Part shown: one piece after another, positions 7,224-15,396 of the stretch | Layout: every line of letters starts with the position of its first letter | How positions within the stretch are numbered: the first letter of the stretch is position 1 | Translations under genes and position numbers: made by a program | Notes under the pieces: model-generated | Databases searched by the model: none | Told to the model about the DNA's origin: nothing | Seen by the model: the letters and a program-made list of their open reading frames with translations, nothing else | Source of the DNA: an uncultured Chloroflexota bacterium | GTDB lineage: Bacteria; Chloroflexota; Anaerolineae; Anaerolineales; Anaerolineaceae | DNA length: 23,831 bases | Direction: 5' to 3' | NCBI GenBank assembly: GCA_902795255.1 | Contig: CADBKS010000019.1 | Location: 1 to 23,831 of the forward strand

Positions 7224-9134
7224 TTACATGCTGCGGAATTCTCCGTCAACGACATCATCTCCGCCATTCTGGCCGCCGTTGGTGTTGTCCGGACCCTGCT
7301 GCGGACCCGCACCGGCGTCCGGACCCTGGCCCGGCTGCTGATACATCGCGCCGCCCATCTGCTGGAGCAGTTTGTTGAGTTCTTCGGTCTTTGCCTTCAG
7401 CGTATCGGTATCCGCAGTCTGGATCATCCCCTTCAGCTCATTGGCCTTGGATTCGACCTGGGACTTCAGATCGGCCGGCAGCTTGTCGCCATATTCTTCG
7501 AGCATCTTTTCGACGGTGTAAACCGTGCTGTCAGCAGTGTTCTTGACTTCGATGCCTTCCTTGCGCTTGCGGTCTTCTTCAGCGTGAGCTTCCGCTTCCT
7601 TACGCATCTTTTCAACTTCCTCATCACTCAGACCGCTGGAAGCAGTGATCGTGATGTTCTGGGAGCGGTTGGTAGCCTTATCCAGCGCGGAGACCTTCAG
7701 GATACCGTTGGAGTCGATATCGAAAGTGACTTCGATCTGCGGGACACCGCGGCGGGCAGCCGGGATGCCGTCGAGGATGAAGCGGCCGAGGCTCTTGTTG
7801 TCAGCAGCCATCGGGCGTTCGCCCTGCAGCACATGGATCTCGACGGAAGTCTGATTGTCCGCGGCAGTGGAGTAGACCTGGGTCTTCTTGATCGGAATTG
7901 TGGAGTTGCGTTCGATCATCGGGGTCGCAACACCGCCCATGGTTTCGACAGACAGGGTCAGCGGGGTGACGTCGAGCAGGACAACATCCTTCACTTCGCC
8001 GCCGAGCACACCGCCCTGAATGGCCGCACCGATGGAGACGACTTCATCCGGGTTCACGCCCTTGCAGGGTTCCTTGCCGAATTCGCGCTTCACAGCTTCC
8101 TGCACAGCAGGCATACGGGTCATACCGCCGACCATAACGACTTCGTTGATCTCAGCCGTGGTAATGCCGGCATCCTTCAGCGCGTTGCGGACAGGGGTCA
8201 GGCTCTTGGTGATCAGGTCGCCGGTCAGCTGTTCGAGCTTCGCGCGGGTCATGGTCATCACCAGGTGCTTCGGGCCGGTCGCGTCAGCCGTGATGTAAGG
8301 CAGGTTGATCTCGGTCTGCATGGTGGAGGACAGTTCGATCTTTGCTTTCTCGGCAGCTTCCTTCAGACGCTGCAGGGCCTGGCGGTCATTGCGCAGATCC
8401 ATGTTGTTGGCCTTCTTGAATTCATCCAGCAGGTAGTCCATGATGCGGTTATCGAAGTCATCACCGCCGAGGAAGGTATCACCGGAGGTGGCGCGGACCT
8501 GGAACACACCGTCGCCGACATCCAGGATGGAGACATCGAAGGTACCGCCGCCGAGGTCATAGACCGCGATCAGTTCGTTGCTCTTCTTGTCCAGACCGTA
8601 AGCCAGTGAAGAGGCCGTCGGTTCATTGATGATACGCAGGACTTCGAGACCGGCGATCTTACCGGCGTCTTTGGTCGCGTTACGCTGGGCATCGTTGAAG
8701 TAAGCCGGGACCGTGATGACAGCCTGGGTGATGGTTTCACCGAGGTAAGCTTCAGCATCGGCCTTCAGTTTCGCGAGGATCATCGCGGAAATTTCCGGAG
8801 CGGAGTATTCCTTGCCGTCCAGGACCACACGGACATCACCGTTCGGGGCCTTTGTCACTTTATACGGCACACGCTTGATGGTGCGCTGCACTTCTTCATC
8901 GTCATATTTGTGACCCATGAAACGCTTGATCGAGAAGATCGTGTTTTCCGGGTTGGTGATCGCCTGGTTGCGGGCAGCACGGCCGACGAGACGTTCGTGA
9001 TTTTTATTCACCGCCACGACAGACGGGCAGGTGCGTTCCCCTTCGGAAGTGGGGATAATCGTCGGTTCACCGCCAACCATAACGGACATCGCGGAATTTG
9101 TAGTACCTAAGTCAATACCAAGAATTTTTCCCAT
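7224..9134 (-). CDS. dnaK: Chaperone protein DnaK (Hsp70)
   Basis: This 636-residue ATP-dependent chaperone starts with the phosphate-binding loop [11 protein letters not shown]. It carries the Hsp70 signatures [15 protein letters not shown] and [14 protein letters not shown], the [11 protein letters not shown] interdomain linker region, a substrate-binding beta domain and an alpha lid. The C-terminus is rich in Gly, Gln, Asn and Pro and ends [12 protein letters not shown], a variant of the DVIDAEY tail seen in many DnaK proteins. The N-terminal ATPase domain lacks the roughly 24-residue insertion typical of Gram-negative DnaK, as expected for Bacillota. AGGAGA lies before the ATG, 10 bases after grpE. 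It is third in the hrcA operon and is controlled from the single CIRCE upstream of hrcA. Confidence 0.98.
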   Translation of the reverse strand: MGKILGIDLGTTNSAMSVMVGGEPTIIPTSEGERTCPSVVAVNKNHERLVGRAARNQAITNPENTIFSIKRFMGHKYDDEEVQRTIKRVPYKVTKAPNGDVRVVLDGKEYSAPEISAMILAKLKADAEAYLGETITQAVITVPAYFNDAQRNATKDAGKIAGLEVLRIINEPTASSLAYGLDKKSNELIAVYDLGGGTFDVSILDVGDGVFQVRATSGDTFLGGDDFDNRIMDYLLDEFKKANNMDLRNDRQALQRLKEAAEKAKIELSSTMQTEINLPYITADATGPKHLVMTMTRAKLEQLTGDLITKSLTPVRNALKDAGITTAEINEVVMVGGMTRMPAVQEAVKREFGKEPCKGVNPDEVVSIGAAIQGGVLGGEVKDVVLLDVTPLTLSVETMGGVATPMIERNSTIPIKKTQVYSTAADNQTSVEIHVLQGERPMAADNKSLGRFILDGIPAARRGVPQIEVTFDIDSNGILKVSALDKATNRSQNITITASSGLSDEEVEKMRKEAEAHAEEDRKRKEGIEVKNTADSTVYTVEKMLEEYGDKLPADLKSQVESKANELKGMIQTADTDTLKAKTEELNKLLQQMGGAMYQQPGQGPDAGAGPQQGPDNTNGGQNGGDDVVDGEFRSM

Positions 9135-9144
9135 AATAAATCTC

Positions 9145-9732
9145 CTATCTCGCTACCCGTACCATCGCGGGACGAATGATCTTATCCCCCATACGGTAGC
9201 CGTTTTGTAAAACTTCAATAATTTCGTCGGAACCGAATTCATCACTGTCCTCTGCGGACACTGCCAGATGCATATTCGGATCCAGCTTGTCACCGGCCTT
9301 CACTTCGATCTTCTTCAGGCCGTCATTTTCCAGTATAGAACTGAACTTGCGGATGATCAGTTCGATCCCCTGAGCCCAGGAAGCGGCTTCGCCCTCTGCG
9401 GGCCGGTGCTGATAAGCCAGTTCCAGGTCATCCAGGACCGGGATGAGTTTCTTCAGCACATCGGATCTGTAACTGTTTTTCGCTGCTTCCTGATCCCTTT
9501 CGATACGTTTTTTGTAGTTGCTGAAATCAGCACGTTCGCGCTGCCAGCTTTCCAGGTTGTCCTGTTCCTTCTTCTTCGCTTCTTCCAATGCGGCGTTCAG
9601 TGCGTCATAGTCTGCTTTGGATAAGGTGACCTGTTCCTCCTGTTCTTCAGCCGCGGTTTCGGTCTCTTCCACAGGAACTTCCGCAGCCGGTTCTGTTTCA
9701 GCGTTTACTTTTATTTTTGTTTTCTTAGACAT
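9145..9732 (-). CDS. grpE: Nucleotide exchange factor GrpE
   Basis: The 195-residue protein releases ADP from DnaK. The first 45 residues are very acidic and probably disordered (runs of Glu with VPVEE and EEQEEQ). A long coiled coil with [10 protein letters not shown] follows. The C-terminal beta domain has the family motif DPNMHLAV and ends with a [18 protein letters not shown] segment, which is the GrpE signature. AAGGAAG is placed seven bases before the ATG. It lies 29 bases after hrcA and 10 bases before dnaK in the heat-shock operon. Confidence 0.96.
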   Translation of the reverse strand: MSKKTKIKVNAETEPAAEVPVEETETAAEEQEEQVTLSKADYDALNAALEEAKKKEQDNLESWQRERADFSNYKKRIERDQEAAKNSYRSDVLKKLIPVLDDLELAYQHRPAEGEAASWAQGIELIIRKFSSILENDGLKKIEVKAGDKLDPNMHLAVSAEDSDEFGSDEIIEVLQNGYRMGDKIIRPAMVRVAR

Positions 9733-9761
9733 ATGCGCTTCCTTTGCATATTTTCAGTTTT

Positions 9762-10811
9762 TCAGCAGATCTCAGCCGTGGTGTCCGCCACCAGATCGCT
9801 CAGGATCCCCGCCAAAAAACGTACTGTCGGTATATTTTTGCTGTAGGCCATCCGCATCGGTCCGAGCACACCGATCGTGCCGGTCGCGACACCCTGCATT
9901 CCGTATCGGGCAACGACCAGGCTGCAGTTGGACATGTTCTTCAGCAGGCCGTGGCCCCCGAAGAACACCTGGACACCGCCGATCTTCTGTTCCCGGGTCG
10001 TCCGGGAGAGAAAGCTCTGCAGGGCAGGCTTCTCATCCAGGATGCGGAGCGTGCGCCGCGCTTCTTCGGAGTCCGCGAATTCCGGTTCGGCCAGGACGTT
10101 GTTGATCCCATCCGTATAGACTTCCCCGGTCTGCAGCGCGTCCGTATCGTAGAGCGTGTTCAGCAGCGTCCGGATGATCTCGTCCACCGCCTCCCCCATT
10201 GCCGGGAGCTTCGCGCAGACCGCGCGGATCTCTTCACTGTTCCGGCCTTCGAAAAGCCGGTTCAGCATCTCCTGGATCTCATTCAGCCGGTTCTGCGTCA
10301 TGGATTCACCGGCGAACATGAACCGCTGCTGGATCTGCCCGCCTGCCAGGACCAGGACCATCAGGATCTGCTTGTTCGTGACGGAGATCAGTGAAATATA
10401 CTTCACTCTCGTCCGGTTCGGCAGCGGTGCGGAGACCATGGAGATCAGATGAGCCTGATCGGCGAGGATCGAAGCCGCCAGTTTGATCCACCCGTCCATC
10501 CCCTGCTGCGCCTGCGAAAACTGATGTTCGATCATGCGCCGGGTCTCTTCGGGAAGCTCACGCATATGGATCAGACCGCTGACAAAGAACCGGTAGCCTT
10601 TTTCCGTCGGAACACGTCCCGCAGAGGTGTACGGCTGGCTCAGATACTGTTCCTCTGTGAGCGCCGCAAGTTCGTTGCGGACCGTCGCCGGGCTGTAATC
10701 CAGATGGTACTGGTTGACCAGGCTCTTGGACCCGACCGGGTTCGCGGTCCGAACGTATTCGTGGACCACAAGGCTCAGGATCACTTTTTGACGTTCACTC
10801 AGATCACTCAT
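9762..10811 (-). CDS. hrcA: Heat-inducible transcription repressor HrcA
   Basis: The 349-residue repressor binds CIRCE and needs the GroE chaperonin for activity in characterised species. The N-terminal winged helix is visible (QKVILSLVVHEYVRTANPVG, then GSKSLV and SPATVRNELAALTEE). A GAF-like dimerisation domain and a C-terminal segment ending in a VARYG...GTIGVLGPMRMAYSK pattern follow; that ending is diagnostic of HrcA. Length is normal. The ATG is preceded by GGAGAAAAAAG and lies 13 bases downstream of a perfect CIRCE, so the gene represses itself and the chaperone genes behind it. No groESL is present in this window, so other HrcA targets would be elsewhere. Confidence 0.97.
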   Translation of the reverse strand: MSDLSERQKVILSLVVHEYVRTANPVGSKSLVNQYHLDYSPATVRNELAALTEEQYLSQPYTSAGRVPTEKGYRFFVSGLIHMRELPEETRRMIEHQFSQAQQGMDGWIKLAASILADQAHLISMVSAPLPNRTRVKYISLISVTNKQILMVLVLAGGQIQQRFMFAGESMTQNRLNEIQEMLNRLFEGRNSEEIRAVCAKLPAMGEAVDEIIRTLLNTLYDTDALQTGEVYTDGINNVLAEPEFADSEEARRTLRILDEKPALQSFLSRTTREQKIGGVQVFFGGHGLLKNMSNCSLVVARYGMQGVATGTIGVLGPMRMAYSKNIPTVRFLAGILSDLVADTTAEIC

Positions 10812-10823
10812 CTTTTTTCTCCG

Positions 10824-10850
10824 TTAGCACTCTAAGCTTCAGAGTGCTAA
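10824..10850. promoter_or_regulatory. CIRCE operator (HrcA binding site)
   Basis: TTAGCACTC (10824-10832), nine spacer bases, GAGTGCTAA (10842-10850). It is an exact copy of the CIRCE consensus. It lies between the promoter -10 box and the hrcA ribosome binding site, so HrcA would block initiation and the RNA form could fold in the leader. Confidence 0.98.
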
Positions 10851-10863
10851 CCATCTAAGCAAT

Positions 10864-10892
10864 ATAATACCATTCCAAATACCGCAGGTCAA
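10864..10892 (-). promoter_or_regulatory. Sigma-A promoter of the hrcA operon
   Basis: On the minus strand TTGACC (10892-10887) and TATTAT (10869-10864) are 17 bases apart. The predicted start near 10857 puts CIRCE immediately downstream. Confidence 0.85.
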
Positions 10893-11023
10893 TAGGTTTC
10901 TGACACTTCTTATAAAACATTAACACACGTTTACGAAGCACTGAAAAACGCGTTCCGGCTCCCGGTCAGCAGCGGCCGGCCCCGCTTTGATATTCACTTA
11001 CAACGCAGGACGGAGCAAAAACC

Positions 11024-11032
11024 TGTTAGAAT
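11024..11032 (+). promoter_or_regulatory. Probable extended -10 promoter for yloU-fakA
   Basis: TGTTAGAAT fits a TG-n-TAnAAT extended -10 element, 63 bases before the yloU ATG. No good -35 box is visible 17 bases upstream. No copy of CIRCE faces this direction. Confidence 0.45.
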
Positions 11033-11094
11033 ATAGAAGAGGGAAGTTTTTCCCGGATTCTCGTCTGTCCAATCGGAAGAGAAGGAGAAAAAAA

Positions 11095-11457
11095 ATGAGC
11101 GAAAACGAGCAAAACACCTTAGGGAACATTTTCCTTTCCCACCGGGCGATCAGCACGATCGTATCCCACGCTGCCCAGCAGTCTTACGGGATCGTGGGGC
11201 TCGCCCCGAAAAACCTTGCCGCCGGGCTTGCCGCCGCGATCACAAAAGATTCAACGCAGGGCGTCAGTGTCAAATCCGACGGTAAAAATGTCGTGATCGA
11301 CCTGTACATCGTTGTCGAGTACGGGACCCGCATCACATCCGTAGCTAACAGCGTATCCGACAGTGTGAAATATCAGGTTGAAAAAATGACCGGTCTGCAT
11401 GTCGAAAGCGTTAACATCCACGTCAAGGGCCTGCGCGTGAGCAGCCCCGACAAGTAA
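11095..11457 (+). CDS. yloU: Asp23/Gls24 family envelope stress protein (YloU)
   Basis: This 120-residue protein belongs to the DUF322/Asp23 family. Members are small cytoplasmic or membrane-associated proteins linked to envelope stress and, in this position, to the fatty acid kinase. Recognisable features are the GNIFLSHRAISTIV start, GIVGLAPK and the core DLYIVVEYGTRITSVANSV. It ends with a VESVNIHVKGLRV strand. GGAG at 11084-11087 selects the ATG at 11095; an in-frame TTG 36 codons upstream lacks a binding site and the extra residues are not family-like. It lies 18 bases before fakA, the standard yloU-yloV pair of Bacillota. Confidence 0.9.
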   Translation: MSENEQNTLGNIFLSHRAISTIVSHAAQQSYGIVGLAPKNLAAGLAAAITKDSTQGVSVKSDGKNVVIDLYIVVEYGTRITSVANSVSDSVKYQVEKMTGLHVESVNIHVKGLRVSSPDK

Positions 11458-11475
11458 AGCAGATCCAGGAGTCAA

Positions 11476-13158
11476 ATGTCCGAAAAAAATAATCAGACTG
11501 TGCCCGAAACACCGGACACGCTTAAAACCCTCAGCGGGAAACAGTGGAAATCCATGTTCGAAGCCGGCATGCTCTGGCTGAGGACCAACCAGAACATCGT
11601 TAACGCGCTGAACGTTTTCCCCGTACCGGACGGCGATACGGGTACGAACATGCTGCTGACCATGCAGTCCGCATGGTCCGATATCGTCCTGCTGGACACG
11701 AACCATGCCGGGCAGATCATGAAGGCTGCCGCGCAGGGCGCGCTGATGGGCGCCCGCGGCAACTCCGGCGTGATCCTTTCCCAGCTCTGGCGCGGCTTTG
11801 CCCGTGCCATGGGGGACTATGAGATCATCACCCCGGCGATCTTCTCCAACGCGCTCACCGAAGCCAAAAACACCGCCTACAAAGGTGTAGTCCGCCCGGT
11901 CGAAGGCACCATCCTCACCGTTCTCAAGGATACCGCCAATGCCGTTGCCGAAGCGCTTCCGAACTGTGATGATTTCACACAGCTGCTGAACGTCACCGTT
12001 GAAGCTGCGGATGAGTCCGTAAACCGCACCCCGGATCTGCTGCCGGTCCTGAAACAGGCCGGTGTTGTTGACTCCGGAGGACGCGGGCTGTATTACATTT
12101 TTGAAGGCTTCCTCCGCTGGCTGACCGGCCAGCCGCTGGATATCAACGCCGAGATCCCGGACGTGGTCTCCCTGGCGCAGCTGGACAGCCTCAATGAAGA
12201 AGAGACCATCGAACCCGGCCAGGATTATGAAGTGGTCGTCGATTTCATTCCCAACAAGGAGCTGGAACTGAGCGCCTTTTATGACCGGCTGAGCGACATC
12301 GGCACCTCCATCCAGGTCGGTGAAGGCGACAGCATGTACCGCATGCACATCCATGTTCCGACCGAGAACCTTTACGCTCCGATCAACTACATCATGGAAC
12401 TCGGCACCGTCACCAAGGTCGCCATCGAGAACCTGATCGCCCAGATGGAAGATATCCGCCGCAAGAAAGAAAGCGAATATACACTTACCGAAGCCGTTCC
12501 GGGCCAGATCGCCGTGATCGCGGTCTCACCGGGCGAAGGGATCTCCAGAGTCCTGGCCTCCCTCGGCGTCAACGCCATCATCCCCGGCGGGCAGACCATG
12601 AACCCCAGCACCGAACAGATCCTCAAGGCCGTGGAAGAACTGCCGACGGATAAGGTCATCATCCTGCCGAACAACAAAAACATCATCCTTTCGGCGAACA
12701 ATGCCATCACCCAGTCCTCCAAACAGGTCGCTGTTATCCGGTCCAAGAATGTCGCACAGGGGATCGCTACCCTGCTACAGCTGGATCCGGAAGGAGATTT
12801 CGACCAGGTCGTCCAGGCAATGAATGATTCCCTGCTCCAGGTCGAATCCGGCGAACTGACCAAAGCCACCCGCACCGTCGAACTGAACGGCGTCAGCGTC
12901 ACCGAAGGGCAGATCATCGGCATCCATAACGGGGACCTGGTGATCGCCGCGGATACGGTCGAGGAAGGGCTGATGAAGCTTCTCGAACAGATCGGCACCG
13001 ATGATTATGAACAGATCACACTCTTCTACGGTAACGGCATGACCGAAGAAGAAGCGCAGAAATATGTAGAAATGATCAAGGAACGCTATCCGGACCATGA
13101 AGTGGAATGCCACTACGGCGGACAGCCCCACTATTATTTCTCCCTCTCCGTAGAGTAG
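11476..13158 (+). CDS. fakA: Fatty acid kinase catalytic subunit (DhaL/DAK2 domain protein YloV)
   Basis: The 560-residue protein has an N-terminal DhaL nucleotide-binding domain (about residues 20-215). It shows VFPVPDGDTGTNM at 47-59, whose aspartates bind Mg-ATP, then GARGNSGVILSQ and DSGGRGLYYIFEG. A central domain and a C-terminal DegV-like domain follow, ending in a conserved GGQPHYYFSLSVE. In characterised bacteria FakA phosphorylates fatty acids held by FakB, feeding PlsX/PlsY phospholipid synthesis. FakB is not in this window. The ATG follows AGGAG at 11467-11471. It is co-transcribed with yloU and ends at a strong terminator; recG, often next in this context, is absent. Confidence 0.93.
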   Translation: MSEKNNQTVPETPDTLKTLSGKQWKSMFEAGMLWLRTNQNIVNALNVFPVPDGDTGTNMLLTMQSAWSDIVLLDTNHAGQIMKAAAQGALMGARGNSGVILSQLWRGFARAMGDYEIITPAIFSNALTEAKNTAYKGVVRPVEGTILTVLKDTANAVAEALPNCDDFTQLLNVTVEAADESVNRTPDLLPVLKQAGVVDSGGRGLYYIFEGFLRWLTGQPLDINAEIPDVVSLAQLDSLNEEETIEPGQDYEVVVDFIPNKELELSAFYDRLSDIGTSIQVGEGDSMYRMHIHVPTENLYAPINYIMELGTVTKVAIENLIAQMEDIRRKKESEYTLTEAVPGQIAVIAVSPGEGISRVLASLGVNAIIPGGQTMNPSTEQILKAVEELPTDKVIILPNNKNIILSANNAITQSSKQVAVIRSKNVAQGIATLLQLDPEGDFDQVVQAMNDSLLQVESGELTKATRTVELNGVSVTEGQIIGIHNGDLVIAADTVEEGLMKLLEQIGTDDYEQITLFYGNGMTEEEAQKYVEMIKERYPDHEVECHYGGQPHYYFSLSVE

Positions 13159-13163
13159 GAATA

Positions 13164-13204
13164 CAAAACAAAAAAGCCGCGGCAGCCGCGGCTTTTTTGT
13201 TTTA
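13164..13204. terminator. Bidirectional terminator between fakA and the hydrolase
   Basis: AAGCCGCGG, loop CAG, CCGCGGCTT, flanked by an A-rich run (AAAACAAAAA) and a T-rich run (TTTTTTGTTTT). It lies between two convergent genes and can serve both. Confidence 0.93.
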
Positions 13205-13219
13205 AAAGCATGCGGGCAC

Positions 13220-14053
13220 TCAGCGCTGCCCGACGAACCTTTCACCGAGCCAGCGGACGGCTTTGTCAAACCACCCGCTGATCTCCTCATACCCGGGGGC
13301 AAGCCCGAGACCGTGTGCCCCTCCCGGGTAGACGGTCAGCTCATGGACGACGCCCGCGCGCTCCAGTGCTTCGCCGAGCATAAGACTGTTCTGTACGGGT
13401 ACTGAGGTATCTCCTTCGCAGTGCCAGAGGAACACCGGCGGAAAGCCCGGCCCGGCCTGCTTTTCACCCGAGTATTTCAGCCGCATTTCCGCGTCATTTT
13501 CCCGGTCCGGCCCGAGGAATCTCCTGCGGCTGCCCGTGTGGGCGTACGGATCCGTGAACGTGACCACCGGGTAACTGAGGATCAGCGCGTCCGGTTTACC
13601 GGAGACGGCCGACACCGCATCACTTCCGGTCCGGACCTCTCCGGCATACAGTGCGGTCATCTGCGCCAGATGTCCGCCCGCCGAAAACCCCATCACGGCG
13701 ATTTTTTCCGGATCGATGCCGGTATCCGCCGCGTGGCAGCGCACAAACCGGACCGCCCGGACCGCGTCCCGCAGGATCGTCTCCCGCGGTGCCGGCGCGA
13801 CATGGTAATCCAGGACGAAAGCCCGCAGCCCTTTCGCGTTCAGCGCTGCGGCGATCTTCGTTCCCTCCTTCTCAAGCGACACATGTTCATATCCCCCGCC
13901 CGGGAAGATGATCACGCAGCCCGGTCCCGACGGCTCCGCGGGAAAATACGGTGTCAGCACCGTCTGCTTTCCCGCTTCCGTTTCCTGCCCGAAAAGCCGG
14001 ACCGGCTGCCCGCTCCGGATCCCGGACAAATCCTCGATGTATTCAGCCATCAT
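13220..14053 (-). CDS. Alpha/beta-hydrolase (acetyl-esterase / carbohydrate esterase-like)
   Basis: The 277-residue enzyme has the oxyanion-hole segment FPGGGYEHVS near residues 50-59 and the nucleophile elbow GFSAGG with Ser124. The acid is probably Asp in HCEGDTSVP and the base His in GGAHGLG. This layout matches bacterial acetylxylan-esterase-like and other BD-FAE type esterases that deacetylate sugars. No signal peptide is seen, so it is cytoplasmic. Of two adjacent ATGs (14053 and 14050), the first has GGAG five bases upstream. An ORF extension to 14101 would run into the promoter and is not used. It is monocistronic, with its own -10 box and a shared terminator. Substrate is inferred from family only. 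Confidence 0.85.
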   Translation of the reverse strand: MMAEYIEDLSGIRSGQPVRLFGQETEAGKQTVLTPYFPAEPSGPGCVIIFPGGGYEHVSLEKEGTKIAAALNAKGLRAFVLDYHVAPAPRETILRDAVRAVRFVRCHAADTGIDPEKIAVMGFSAGGHLAQMTALYAGEVRTGSDAVSAVSGKPDALILSYPVVTFTDPYAHTGSRRRFLGPDRENDAEMRLKYSGEKQAGPGFPPVFLWHCEGDTSVPVQNSLMLGEALERAGVVHELTVYPGGAHGLGLAPGYEEISGWFDKAVRWLGERFVGQR

Positions 14054-14083
14054 GTTTTCTCCGATGCTCAGAATTTCATATCT

Positions 14084-14089
14084 ATTATA
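14084..14089 (-). promoter_or_regulatory. Extended -10 promoter of the hydrolase gene
   Basis: On the minus strand TGCTATAAT is a perfect extended -10 element, about 30 bases before the ATG at 14053. The -35 region is poor, as is common for extended -10 promoters. Confidence 0.7.
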
Positions 14090-14213
14090 GCAAAAGTACA
14101 CGGCCGATTTCCGCCGTTATACGATCATTCACCCCATTCCGGGAAGATGTATATCTGAAAGGATGCGGGCCGAAGATCCGCAAATAACATCATTTACAGG
14201 ATGCCCCGATTTT

Positions 14214-14244
14214 TTGAACAGGTTGGAGAATTACAGGATATAAT
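14214..14244 (+). promoter_or_regulatory. Probable sigma-A promoter for the thioredoxin-like gene
   Basis: TTGAAC (14214-14219) and a perfect TATAAT (14239-14244) are separated by 19 bases, slightly longer than ideal. The ATG at 14278 lies 34 bases after the -10 box. Confidence 0.6.
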
Positions 14245-14277
14245 AAAAAATAATTTTCAGGACTTTCGGGAATATTA

Positions 14278-15396
14278 ATGAGAAAACACAAGATACTGCT
14301 CACACTTCTGTCTGCTGTACTGCTTACCGGAAACGCTTCCGCGTCCGGGCCTGCGGTGACGGCCACAGAGCCGGCCCCTGCTCCCACGGCAGCCGCGGCG
14401 GAAGCGGAATACACTCCGCTTTCCGACGTGAAAAACAACGGGGCTTTTAACGTAACAGCCTCCGGCGGCGTGATCGACCTGTCGGATTTCGGTATGAAGA
14501 TCACCCTTCCCGAGTCCCTGCAGGACATTCCGATCGCGGTCAACGGCTATGTTGAGGACGGACGCACGGTCGCCAACCTGTGTCTTGCGGACGAATCGGA
14601 GTGTGTTTTCGGAGAGGTATTTGCCTACCCCGAACAGCAGGCGCTGGACGCCCTGATCGATAAATCCTCCGGCATGACGGAAGAAATGGTCCTCGAACTC
14701 GGGAAAAACGAAACCCTGCACTATTATGTTCTCCGGCTTGACGAGCTGCGGCGGACCGCTCCGGAATATTTTGAAGAACAGATCATGAGCAAAGTATCCG
14801 AAGAGCGCCGGGTGCAGTATGAAGCGCTTCTGGACGCGCTCCCGGATGTCATCAGCGGAATGGAACTGACCGAAGTCCGCCGGACACAGGAGATCAGCGC
14901 ACCGGAACTGGATTCGGAAAACATAATGGATTACACGATGCCCGACCTGAACGGGCAGCAGATCCGGCTCGGAGACCTGATCACGGAGCACAGGCTGACC
15001 ATGATCAACGTCTGGGGCGTCAGCTGCGGGGTCTGCATGCGGGAAATGCCCCACCTGGTCTCCCTGCGGGAACGCTACGGCAGCAGGGGATTTGAGATCA
15101 TCGGGCTGGCCGCGGATCTGCTGGATCCCGACGGTGCGGTCGATCCGGAGCTGGTGGAAGAAGCAAAAGAGATCACAGCGGAACTGGGAGCGGATTACCC
15201 GGTCCTTGCGATGACGAAAGAGATCCGCGGACTGATGAAGATCACTGCTACACCGACGACCTATTTTGTCAGCAGCAGCGGGCAGGTGATCGGAGAAGCC
15301 GTGCTGGGCTCCAGGGACGAAGCCGTATGGGAGGATATGATCCTCAGCGCCCTGGCAGCGGCAGAAAAAACACAGCAGAAAGGAAGATTGCCGTGA
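14278..15396 (+). CDS. Exported thioredoxin-like (TlpA/AhpC-TSA type) protein
   Basis: This 372-residue protein starts with a signal peptide (MRKHK, then a hydrophobic stretch, likely cut after NASA). A low-complexity linker rich in Ala, Pro, Thr and Glu follows to about residue 45. No lipobox cysteine is seen. A middle region of about 150 residues is not recognised. The C-terminal part (from about residue 220) is a TlpA-like redoxin domain: YTMPDLNGQQIRLGDL, then INVWGVSCGVCMREMPHL with Cys250 and Cys253, and the cis-proline segment ATPTTYFV. CGVC replaces the usual CxPC. It would act outside the membrane as a thiol-disulfide reductase or oxidase. The ribosome binding site is weak. The stop overlaps the next gene by four bases (GTGA), so the two are one operon. 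Confidence 0.85.
   Translation: MRKHKILLTLLSAVLLTGNASASGPAVTATEPAPAPTAAAAEAEYTPLSDVKNNGAFNVTASGGVIDLSDFGMKITLPESLQDIPIAVNGYVEDGRTVANLCLADESECVFGEVFAYPEQQALDALIDKSSGMTEEMVLELGKNETLHYYVLRLDELRRTAPEYFEEQIMSKVSEERRVQYEALLDALPDVISGMELTEVRRTQEISAPELDSENIMDYTMPDLNGQQIRLGDLITEHRLTMINVWGVSCGVCMREMPHLVSLRERYGSRGFEIIGLAADLLDPDGAVDPELVEEAKEITAELGADYPVLAMTKEIRGLMKITATPTTYFVSSSGQVIGEAVLGSRDEAVWEDMILSALAAAEKTQQKGRLP

Noticed and set aside
7584..8609. 341-codon plus-strand ORF opposite dnaK
   Set aside because: It lies antisense to an unmistakable dnaK, has no start signal and its composition follows from GC-rich third positions of the real gene. The same applies to 5876-6691 (opposite dnaJ), 11251-12354 (opposite fakA) and 14275-15555 (opposite the thioredoxin-like gene).
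9133..9160. Second CIRCE upstream of dnaK or grpE
   Set aside because: No TTAGCACTC-type inverted repeat is present within the operon; only the one before hrcA.
15327..15392. Upstream start for the PreA-type gene
   Set aside because: It lies within the preceding coding region without a ribosome binding site; the GTG at 15393 has AAGGA and a classic 4-base overlap.
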